This document shows positions 1 to 5,101 of a DNA stretch of 6,352 bases, in pieces. The notes under the pieces are model-generated. The model was not told the DNA's origin. It worked only from the letters and a program-made list of their open reading frames with translations, and made no database searches. The stretch's first letter is position 1. The number at the start of each line of letters is the position of its first letter. The stretch is from Lachnospiraceae bacterium (lineage in GTDB: Bacteria; Bacillota; Clostridia; Lachnospirales; Lachnospiraceae). The stretch is taken from contig DMLD01000187.1 of the NCBI GenBank assembly GCA_003453515.1, forward strand, positions 1-6,352, given 5' to 3'. A program made the translations under genes and the position numbers.

Positions 1-2
1 AC

Positions 3-31
3 TTGATTTTTTTGTAAAAAAATCGTAATAT
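3..31 (+). promoter_or_regulatory. Putative sigma-A promoter of ftsZ
   Basis: A -35-like TTGATT (3-8) and a -10-like TAATAT (26-31) are separated by exactly 17 bases. Transcription would then start near 37-40, which places the ATG at 40 at or before the transcript start and favours the downstream TTG at 79 as the ftsZ start. The spacer overlaps an A/T-run inverted repeat (5-24). The assignment rests on hexamer match and spacing only; AT-rich DNA produces such matches by chance. Confidence 0.5.
5..24. repeat. Perfect A/T-run inverted repeat
   Basis: GATTTTTTT (5-13) is followed by GT and then its exact reverse complement AAAAAAATC (16-24). The two-base centre is too tight for a clean RNA hairpin, though a few inner pairs could open to form one. 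It may be the tail of a terminator of the gene to the left of the window, bent DNA in the promoter spacer, or chance in an AT-rich stretch. Confidence 0.4.
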
Positions 32-64
32 ATATCTGTATGTGGAGTGATATGCGGATCAAAA

Positions 65-70
65 AGGAGG
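65..70 (+). promoter_or_regulatory. Ribosome binding site of ftsZ
   Basis: A perfect AGGAGG, preceded by five A residues, ends 8 bases before the in-frame TTG at 79. No comparable site precedes the ATG at 40. The ATG at 52 has only a weaker GGAG 5 bases upstream. This site therefore decides the start codon. Confidence 0.75.
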
Positions 71-78
71 ATACGCCG

Positions 79-1443
79 TTGTTAGAGATAAAATCAAACG
101 ACAGAGATAACTCCGGAGCCAAGCTTTTGGTTGTCGGTGTCGGCGGTGCGGGAAACAATGCCGTCAATAGAATGATAGATGTAGGAATTCGTGGTGTTGA
201 TTTTATATGTGTAAATACAGATAATCAGGTTCTCAAGGACTGCAAGGCGCCGAAGTGGATACAGATCGGCGAGAAGCTGACCAAGGGACTCGGTGCAGGC
301 GCTATGCCTGAGATCGGGGAGAAGGCGGCAGAGGAAAACCGCGAGGAGCTCGCTGAGGCGGTTCGCGATGCCGATATGGTATTTATCACATGCGGTATGG
401 GTGGAGGAACCGGAACAGGAGCCGCCCCCGTCATAGCCCAGATAGCTAAGGAAATGGGCAAGCTCACCGTGGGTATTGTAACAAAGCCATTTGAATTTGA
501 AGGTAGAAAGCGTATGAACAATGCTATCGGCGGTATCGATAAGCTCAAGTCATGCGTTGATACATTGATAGTTATTCCAAATGAGAGACTTCTTGAGATA
601 GTTGACAGGCGTACATCGATGCCCGAGGCGTTCAAAAAGGCGGACGAGGTTCTGCAGCAGAGCGTGCAGGGAATCACAGACCTGATCAATACGCCGTCTC
701 TTATCAATCTGGATTTTGCCGATGTAGTTACGATAATGAAGGATAAGGGCGTTGCGCACATCGGTATAGGTGTCGGAAGAGGAGACGAGAAGTGCATGGA
801 GGCTGCTATGCAGGCAATCAGCAGTCCACTTCTTGAGACATCTATCGAGGGTGCTGCCAACATGATCATCAATATCTCCGGAGATGTCGGGATGCTCGAG
901 GCCAATGAGGCTGCCAAGTACATCGCATCGCAGGCAAGTGAGGATGCCAATATCATATTCGGTGATACACAGGATGAGAATGCTCAGGATACGGTTACTA
1001 TCACGATCATAGCAACCGGACTTGATACATCCAATACCAATACGGGATCTTCCGTGTTCGGCGGCGGTTTTTCGGCAAGACCGAGCTTTATGAGCTCACG
1101 TCAGCCGTCAGTTGCCGCATCTCCGGCATCCGGTCCTGTTACGCCCAGACCCGTACAGTCAGCGCCGGGTCCCGCGCCTTCATCAAGACCGACCGGCGGC
1201 GGAAGCGGATTAAGCTTTCTCAATAAGGGCTTCAGTTCACCGACAAGACCGCAGCCTAATCCCAGACCCTCGTCGATCCCGTCAGGTGGAGTGGTATCGC
1301 AGAACGTGGTTCATCCGAACACCCAGGCTGCACCTTCACCGGCTCAGACCCAGCAGGCGAATCCTGCGGGAGGAGCACAGCGAAGCAGTGGTGCAGGAGA
1401 TATCAAGATACCTGATTTCGTGAGAAACAAAAAGCAGGACTAA
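79..1443 (+). CDS. ftsZ: Cell division GTPase FtsZ (TTG start)
   Basis: FtsZ is the tubulin-like GTPase that polymerises into the Z-ring at midcell and recruits the division machinery. Starting at the TTG the product is 454 residues. Visible features are the N-terminal nucleotide-binding segment [13 protein letters not shown] (about 20-32), the tubulin signature GGGTGTG (108-114), and the T7 loop NLDFADV (about 210-216), whose aspartates complete the GTPase site of the neighbouring subunit. A Pro/Ser/Gly/Gln-rich disordered linker of roughly 120 residues (about 319-439) follows, then the conserved C-terminal peptide [10 protein letters not shown] that binds FtsA, SepF and similar partners. 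The first residues after the TTG (LEIKSND) look like typical clostridial FtsZ starts. ATG codons at 40 and 52 are in frame and would add 13 or 9 residues, but they lack the AGGAGG and the first sits at the predicted transcript start. No ftsA or other division gene is visible beside it. Confidence 0.96.
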   Translation: MLEIKSNDRDNSGAKLLVVGVGGAGNNAVNRMIDVGIRGVDFICVNTDNQVLKDCKAPKWIQIGEKLTKGLGAGAMPEIGEKAAEENREELAEAVRDADMVFITCGMGGGTGTGAAPVIAQIAKEMGKLTVGIVTKPFEFEGRKRMNNAIGGIDKLKSCVDTLIVIPNERLLEIVDRRTSMPEAFKKADEVLQQSVQGITDLINTPSLINLDFADVVTIMKDKGVAHIGIGVGRGDEKCMEAAMQAISSPLLETSIEGAANMIINISGDVGMLEANEAAKYIASQASEDANIIFGDTQDENAQDTVTITIIATGLDTSNTNTGSSVFGGGFSARPSFMSSRQPSVAASPASGPVTPRPVQSAPGPAPSSRPTGGGSGLSFLNKGFSSPTRPQPNPRPSSIPSGGVVSQNVVHPNTQAAPSPAQTQQANPAGGAQRSSGAGDIKIPDFVRNKKQD

Positions 1444-1456
1444 GGATACACCGGTC

Positions 1457-1495
1457 ATACCGACGGTCGCTCTGATCCGTCCGGTATAAGTGTTT
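1457..1495 (+). terminator. Probable terminator hairpin after ftsZ
   Basis: The strand 1457-1466 (ATACCGACGG) pairs with 1477-1487 (CCGTCCGGTAT) through about ten base pairs with one bulged C, around a 10-base loop. The T run is short (1492-1495) and separated from the stem by four bases, so termination may be partial and some transcripts could read into secG, 88 bases downstream of the ftsZ stop. Confidence 0.5.
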
Positions 1496-1531
1496 TCATA
1501 AATTTTTAAAAAGTTTTGGAGGAATGTTTGT

Positions 1532-1774
1532 ATGAGTACGTTACGTTTGATCGCGACTATAGCGTATATAGTAGTATGTGTGCTTTTGGTCATCGTTGTT
1601 TTGATGCAGGAAGGTAAGAATTCGGGACTTGGAGCACTTTCAGGATCCAATGACACCTATTGGACGAGAAACAAGGGGCGTTCGGCAGAGGGTATTTTGG
1701 TAAAGATCACCCGCGTTGCAGCAGTTCTCTTTGTTGCTCTTTCGCTTGTCCTTTGCACAAGTTGGCTTGACTGA
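1532..1774 (+). CDS. secG: Preprotein translocase subunit SecG
   Basis: SecG is the small auxiliary subunit of the SecYEG channel, which assists SecA-driven export across the cytoplasmic membrane. The 80-residue product has the family layout. A first membrane helix spans about residues 5-25 and is followed by the diagnostic loop VLMQEGKNSGLGALSG (23-38). The polar NDTYWTRNKGRSAEG stretch comes next (40-54), and a second helix spans about 55-78. The ATG is preceded by GGAGGA (1518-1523) at 8 bases. Length and motifs are complete. It sits upstream of rnr and smpB as in many Firmicutes, but it is separated from rnr by a terminator and a long structured gap, so it is probably transcribed alone or with read-through from ftsZ. 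Confidence 0.95.
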   Translation: MSTLRLIATIAYIVVCVLLVIVVLMQEGKNSGLGALSGSNDTYWTRNKGRSAEGILVKITRVAAVLFVALSLVLCTSWLD

Positions 1775-1796
1775 TATCGTATTACAGCTTATTCTT

Positions 1797-1832
1797 GCAC
1801 TCCTTCCGAAACCGGCAGGAGTGCTTTTTGTT
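1797..1832 (+). terminator. Intrinsic terminator of secG
   Basis: A perfect 8-bp stem, GCACTCCT (1797-1804) with AGGAGTGC (1817-1824), has a further inner CCG/CGG pairing and is followed immediately by TTTTTGTT. This is a textbook Rho-independent terminator 23 bases after the secG stop codon. Confidence 0.88.
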
Positions 1833-1857
1833 ACATCCATATATACAGTGCTGTAAA
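1828..1857 (+). promoter_or_regulatory. Weak promoter-like pair before the structured region
   Basis: TTGTTA (1828-1833) and TGTAAA (1852-1857) are spaced by 18 bases, each matching four of six consensus positions. A start near 1864 would place the first base just upstream of the 13-base arm at 1874. This is a suggestion only; the match is within what chance gives in AT-rich sequence. Confidence 0.2.
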
Positions 1858-1901
1858 AATGGTCTTTCACGAACGCCAACCGCAAGTATATATTGGATGC
1901 T

Positions 1902-2140
1902 CCGATAGCCTGTTTTTAAGCAAGCAGGTTTCACACGGGCACGAGCTTATCGATTCGAAGCGGCTTTTGATAATCGCAGGTGTCCCTGCGGAACTCACTT
2001 GTTTCGTGCGACGGATGCTTCACATCCATCTTCGAAACTGCGTTCAAACAAGTCCTCGGGACACCCATCAAAAGTCACTTCTTATCAGATAAGCTCGGCA
2101 AATGTGTGATCCCATGCTTCTTAAAAACAGGCATATATGG
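1902..2140 (+). ncRNA. Extended imperfect hairpin, candidate structured RNA
   Basis: The two halves pair along nearly their whole length. The paired segments are 1902-1907 with 2134-2140, 1908-1920 with 2120-2132 (13 bp perfect), 1922-1926 with 2115-2119, 1931-1936 with 2104-2109 and 1942-1951 with 2088-2097 (10 bp perfect). Further in are 1952-1954 with 2084-2086, 1957-1960 with 2078-2081, 1962-1971 with 2067-2076 (one G-U), 1979-1986 with 2058-2065, 1997-2004 with 2046-2053, and the apical hairpin 2013-2017 with 2023-2027 (loop CTTCA). That is about 75 base pairs in collinear order, interrupted by small bulges and one larger 5'-side bulge (1972-1978). The overall shape recalls 6S-type rods, but no family motif was recognised. 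The strand is assumed from the flanking genes. Whether it is transcribed is not shown by sequence. Confidence 0.55.
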
Positions 2141-2242
2141 CACATGTACAATATAATAAATCACTGATCAATTCGTTTTTTCATGAAAACACTGCATAGA
2201 TGCCATTATATGTAATTTTCTATATATGGATCTATCTGATCA

Positions 2243-2383
2243 GCCAACAGAGCAAGATTTTGTTAGTTTCGAAGGGGCTTTCGAAAGCGCCGGTGCGCAG
2301 ACACCGTATTTTGGTGTCGTGCACCGCTGCGGTTTCGAGCGGCGCAAGCGGACCCCTTAGAAACAACAAAACTTGCGGTTGGC
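2243..2383 (+). ncRNA. Multi-arm foldback immediately upstream of rnr
   Basis: A long basal stem pairs GCCAAC (2243-2248) with GTTGGC (2378-2383), CAAG (2253-2256) with CTTG (2372-2375) and TTTTGTT (2258-2264) with AACAAAA (2365-2371). It continues with GTTTC (2266-2270) with GAAAC (2360-2364) and AAGGGG (2272-2277) with CCCCTT (2353-2358). Inside are three arms. The first is a small hairpin (2277-2280 with 2285-2288). The second is a strong one, 2291-2298 with 2319-2326 continuing as GACACC (2300-2305) with GGTGTC (2313-2318). The third is GCTGC (2326-2330) with GCGGC (2339-2343). A GC-GCAA-GC tetraloop-like segment lies at 2342-2349. It ends 17 bases before the rnr ribosome binding site, so it may be a cis-acting leader, an independent RNA, or a DNA foldback. 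It matches no riboswitch or T-box I know. Confidence 0.5.
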
Positions 2384-2400
2384 GGTCATTCATATCTATA

Positions 2401-2407
2401 GAGAGGA
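2401..2407 (+). promoter_or_regulatory. Ribosome binding site of rnr
   Basis: GAGAGGA ends 6 bases before the ATG at 2414. It lies just beyond the foldback 2243-2383 and is not part of its pairing, so translation would stay accessible unless an alternative structure forms. An in-frame TAG at 2399-2401 excludes any upstream extension of rnr. Confidence 0.65.
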
Positions 2408-2413
2408 TTTTTT

Positions 2414-4438
2414 ATGAGTAAGAAAACTGATGATGTGCCGGTGTATGACGGCGTATACATGGGAACCAAGCAGGGTTTCGGCTTTGTCCGGGTCGAGGCT
2501 CTGGATGACGATATTTTTATACCGGAGCGAGAAACCAACGGTGCGATGAACGGAGATACCGTAAGGGTGATCCTGACAAGGCTTCGGCAAAACGGGAGAC
2601 ACAAGTCCGAGGGCGAGATAGACAGGGTATTGAAGCACAGTGTCAGCGGACTCGTGGGAACCTTTCAGAGAAATAAAAAGACCACATTTGTGATACCTGA
2701 TGACGGAAAGCTGCCGGATATATATGTGCCAAAGGGAAAGACGCATGGTGCAATGGACGGGCAAAAGGTCCGCGTGGAGATCATTTCATATGCTACCGAG
2801 GACAAAAGTCCTGAGGGAGTAGTGAGCGAGGTGCTCGGATACCTGAGTGAGCCGGGCGTCGATGTGATGAGCGTGATACGCGGTATGGAGCTGCCGGAGG
2901 ACTTTCCCAATGAGGTGGCAAAGGAGGCAAAGAAGCTTCCGTCAAGCGTATCAAGGGCTGATAGAAAAGGGCGTAAGGACTTCAGGGACAGGGTCACGGT
3001 AACGATAGACGGTTTTGATACGAAGGATTACGACGATGCCATAACTCTTGAAAGAACCAGGTCGGGATATGAGCTCGGAGTGCATATAGCCGATGTTTCA
3101 CACTATGTGAGGGAGGGCTCGGCTCTTGACAGGGAAGCGTTCGAGAGAGGGACGAGTATTTATCTTGCCGACAGGGTGATACCCATGCTCCCGGAGAAGC
3201 TTTCCAACGGTATATGTTCGCTGAATGAGGGAGAGGACAGACTCACGCTCAGCTGTGTCATGCAGCTTGATGCCAAGGGAGAGGTCATATCTCACGAGAT
3301 CGTTGAGGGCGTCATTCGCGTAAATGAGAGGATGACATATCATGATGTGAGCGAGCTTGTCAGCCTTGGCAAGGCTGCCGGGATGACATCCGATAAGGGG
3401 TTGGCATCACGTCAGATAAAGAAGGTGGCAAAGGCGCATTCAAAGGAGTGGGAGAGTCTGTTTGGTAAGTATAAAAAGAGACTGCAGTGGTATCTCCTTA
3501 TGGATGAGGTCGCCATGAAGCTGCAAAGGAGGCGCCATAAGCATGGCTCTATAGATTTTGATATGCCGGAGTGCAAGATAGAGCTCGATGACAAGGGGCG
3601 CACTGTGGATGTAAAGCCGTATGATCGCAATTTGGCAACTCACATAATAGAGGAGTTTATGCTTGCAGCCAACAGGACTGTTGCGGAGGAAGCGTTTTGG
3701 CTGGAGCTGCCATTTTTATACAGATGTCACGATGAGCCCGAGAGGGAAAAGATAAAGGATCTCGCAAGGATAACGTCGTACTTCGGGCATACGATGAAGC
3801 TGGGAAATGACAAGGTGCATCCAAAGGTCATAAGGACACTCATGGATTCGATAAAGGGCACGCCCGAGGAGGCTTTTTTGACAAGGCTTACGCTCAGAGC
3901 CATGATGAGAGCCGAGTACAGGACGGTGTGCGACGGGCATTTCGGACTGGCGGCAAAGTACTATACGCATTTTACCTCGCCGATCAGAAGGTACCCGGAT
4001 CTCCAGATCCACAGGATACTCAAGGAGTACAGGCACGGGGGCATCTCGCCCGAGAGGATGAGCCGTTATTCTGATAAGCTTGCGGGCGTGGCTAAGCAAT
4101 GCTCGGAGCGCGAGAGAAGGGCTGATGAGGCTGAGCGCGAGGTCGACAAGCTGAAGATGGTCTCGTATATGGAGGATCACATAGGCGATGTTTACGATGG
4201 TGTCATAAGCGGAGTCACGAGCTGGGGCATTTATGTGGAGCTGCCCAATACCATCGAGGGAATGGTCAGGCTTTCGGATATGAGGGACGACAGATACGAC
4301 TACGAGGAGTCGGAGTTCAGGGTCGTCGGACATCGTTCGCGCAAGGTCTACAGGCTTGGGCAAAAGGTAAGCGTACAGGTGATAAGGGTCGATATAAATA
4401 TGCGCACGATCGACTTTATGATGTATGATAAGAATTAA
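2414..4438 (+). CDS. rnr: Ribonuclease R (3'-5' exoribonuclease, RNB family)
   Basis: RNase R is a processive 3'-to-5' hydrolytic exoribonuclease that can digest structured RNA; it acts in mRNA and rRNA turnover and in removing messages released by trans-translation. The 674-residue product begins almost directly with cold-shock domain 1 (about 11-58, containing GFGFV and NGAMNGD). Cold-shock domain 2 follows (about 77-125, HGAMDGQKV), then the RNB catalytic domain (about 190-535) and an S1 domain (about 591-672). The metal-binding aspartates appear in IDGFDTKDYDDA as D199, D205, D207 and D208, and the downstream signature HFTSPIRRYPDLQIHR is intact (519-534). Two features are unusual. The N-terminal winged-helix domain of longer RNase R proteins (for example in Bacillus and Escherichia) is missing, with an in-frame stop just upstream. 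There is also no lysine-rich tail after S1. The stretch at about 316-358 looks longer than usual. No clear promoter was found. smpB follows 78 bases later. Confidence 0.95.
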   Translation: MSKKTDDVPVYDGVYMGTKQGFGFVRVEALDDDIFIPERETNGAMNGDTVRVILTRLRQNGRHKSEGEIDRVLKHSVSGLVGTFQRNKKTTFVIPDDGKLPDIYVPKGKTHGAMDGQKVRVEIISYATEDKSPEGVVSEVLGYLSEPGVDVMSVIRGMELPEDFPNEVAKEAKKLPSSVSRADRKGRKDFRDRVTVTIDGFDTKDYDDAITLERTRSGYELGVHIADVSHYVREGSALDREAFERGTSIYLADRVIPMLPEKLSNGICSLNEGEDRLTLSCVMQLDAKGEVISHEIVEGVIRVNERMTYHDVSELVSLGKAAGMTSDKGLASRQIKKVAKAHSKEWESLFGKYKKRLQWYLLMDEVAMKLQRRRHKHGSIDFDMPECKIELDDKGRTVDVKPYDRNLATHIIEEFMLAANRTVAEEAFWLELPFLYRCHDEPEREKIKDLARITSYFGHTMKLGNDKVHPKVIRTLMDSIKGTPEEAFLTRLTLRAMMRAEYRTVCDGHFGLAAKYYTHFTSPIRRYPDLQIHRILKEYRHGGISPERMSRYSDKLAGVAKQCSERERRADEAEREVDKLKMVSYMEDHIGDVYDGVISGVTSWGIYVELPNTIEGMVRLSDMRDDRYDYEESEFRVVGHRSRKVYRLGQKVSVQVIRVDINMRTIDFMMYDKN

Positions 4439-4465
4439 GGAATTACGATATATCGGCGTTTCCTT
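4437..4465. repeat. Palindromic intergenic repeat, copy 1 (rnr-smpB gap)
   Basis: The unit begins AAGGAA and ends TTCCTT, with a CGA/TCG inner pairing, and overlaps the last two bases of the rnr stop codon. It aligns with 5071-5101: both start AAGGA, contain CGAT and ATC near the centre and end GCGTTTCCTTA. A second overlapping palindrome, TCCTTAAGGA (4461-4470), follows. There is no T run, so it is not a convincing terminator in the plus direction. Confidence 0.5.
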
Positions 4466-4516
4466 AAGGATATACTTATCATGAGTTTTAGATAGTTTTA
4501 GAAGGGCTGTGATAAT

Positions 4517-4978
4517 ATGGGAACCGGAAGAAAGCTTATTGCTAACAACAAAAAGGCCAGACACGATTACTTCATTGAGGAGACCTATGAGTGCGGTATC
4601 GAGCTGGTCGGGACAGAGGTCAAGTCGATCAGGATGGGACACTGCAGCCTGAACGAGGCATTTGTCAGGATTGATAAAAATAACGAGGTCATGCTTTACG
4701 GAATGCATGTAAGTCCTTATGAAAAGGGAAATATCTTTAACAGAGATCCGTTGAGAGCCAGAAAGTTGCTTATGCACAAGTCAGAGATAAGAAAGCTCAT
4801 CGGCAAGATAAAGGAAAAGGGCTACACGCTCATACCCATGGAGGTATACTTCAGCGGCAGCCTGATAAAGGTCGAGATAGCACTTGCCAAGGGTAAAAAG
4901 CTCTATGATAAGCGCGAGGACATCAAAAAAAAGGATCTGAAGAGAGCTGCCGAGAGAGACTTCAAGATAAAGATGTGA
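4517..4978 (+). CDS. smpB: SsrA-binding protein SmpB
   Basis: SmpB binds the tRNA-like domain of tmRNA and delivers it to ribosomes stalled on broken messages, so that the nascent chain is tagged for degradation. The 153-residue product has the full family length and motifs. These include the N-terminal [20 protein letters not shown] (6-25), GTEVKSIR (32-39) and HVSPYEKGN with [17 protein letters not shown] (64-91). The C-terminal [10 protein letters not shown] segment (126-135) precedes a basic tail that acts in the decoding channel. GAAGGG (4501-4506) precedes the ATG by 10 bases. It probably shares a transcript with rnr, consistent with their functional link. The tmRNA gene is not found downstream within this window. 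A run of eight A residues lies near the 3' end (4925-4932). Confidence 0.96.
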   Translation: MGTGRKLIANNKKARHDYFIEETYECGIELVGTEVKSIRMGHCSLNEAFVRIDKNNEVMLYGMHVSPYEKGNIFNRDPLRARKLLMHKSEIRKLIGKIKEKGYTLIPMEVYFSGSLIKVEIALAKGKKLYDKREDIKKKDLKRAAERDFKIKM

Positions 4979-4997
4979 ACACGAATTTTCAAAGCGT

Positions 4998-5039
4998 GAA
5001 ACGAGACGCCTGTATGACGGGCGTCTCGTTTCTCTCATA
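4998..5039 (+). terminator. Strong hairpin terminator after smpB
   Basis: A perfect 13-bp stem pairs GAAACGAGACGCC (4998-5010) with GGCGTCTCGTTTC (5020-5032) around a 9-base loop, 20 bases past the smpB stop. The 3' arm ends in a T-rich stretch (CGTTTCTCTCAT) rather than a pure T run. Its position between convergent genes fits a terminator that may work in both directions. Confidence 0.75.
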
Positions 5040-5070
5040 TATGTGTTTTATGGATGACAATGAAAGTATT

Positions 5071-5101
5071 AAGGATACACCGATTAAATCAGCGTTTCCT
5101 T
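5071..5101 (-). repeat. Palindromic intergenic repeat, copy 2, at the end of the minus-strand gene
   Basis: The ends AAGGA and TCCTT and the centre GAT/ATC are symmetric. Read as minus-strand RNA, two of the central mismatches become G-U pairs, leaving a single A-A mismatch in a 14-position stem with a 3-base loop. This favours function as minus-strand RNA, perhaps as a terminator or 3'-end stabiliser of the convergent gene, whose stop codon it overlaps. It resembles copy 1 at 4437-4465. Its first 12 bases also recur at 1442-1453, just after the ftsZ stop. Confidence 0.5.

Larger units (their letters stand above)
1874..2384. other. Structured non-coding interval bounded by an exact 13-bp inverted repeat
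   Basis: The base string CGCCAACCGCAAG at 1874-1886 recurs as its exact reverse complement at 2372-2384, enclosing 511 bases. Inside lie two further independent foldbacks (1902-2140 and 2243-2383). Open reading frames in the interval are short, have no ribosome binding site, resemble nothing known and run through the inverted-repeat arms, so I see no protein gene. Possible readings are a large structured RNA, a long leader of rnr, or a foldback-type mobile element. No target-site duplication is obvious outside the arms (TTTCACGAA on the left, GTCATTCAT on the right). I do not recognise it as a named RNA family. Confidence 0.6.

Noticed and set aside
40..78. ATG at 40 or 52 as the ftsZ start
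   Set aside because: The ATG at 40 sits at the predicted transcript start without a binding site, and the ATG at 52 has only a short GGAG; the AGGAGG at 65-70 points to TTG at 79.
225..956. 243-codon minus-strand open frame opposite ftsZ
   Set aside because: It is entirely antisense to conserved FtsZ sequence and the product is a low-complexity Ser/Ile/Pro-rich string typical of a mirror frame.
1859..2092. 77-codon plus-strand open frame after secG
   Set aside because: No ribosome binding site and no recognisable protein features; it runs through the left arm and apex of the long foldback, which explains the sequence better.
1902..2140. 6S RNA
   Set aside because: The rod shape is similar, but there is no convincing promoter directly at the 5' end, no T-run terminator at the 3' end, and no clear single central open bubble; it remains only an alternative to test.
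1860..2400. tmRNA or tRNA gene in the structured gap
   Set aside because: No acceptor stem with a T-arm GTTC motif and no short tag frame ending in Ala-Ala could be located.
2200..2421. 73-codon plus-strand open frame before rnr
   Set aside because: It has no good ribosome binding site, passes through the multi-arm foldback and overlaps the rnr start in another frame; its product has no family features.
3716..4777. 353-codon minus-strand open frame opposite rnr and smpB
   Set aside because: It lies antisense across two well-supported conserved genes and its translation shows no domain; it is a by-product of their codon usage.
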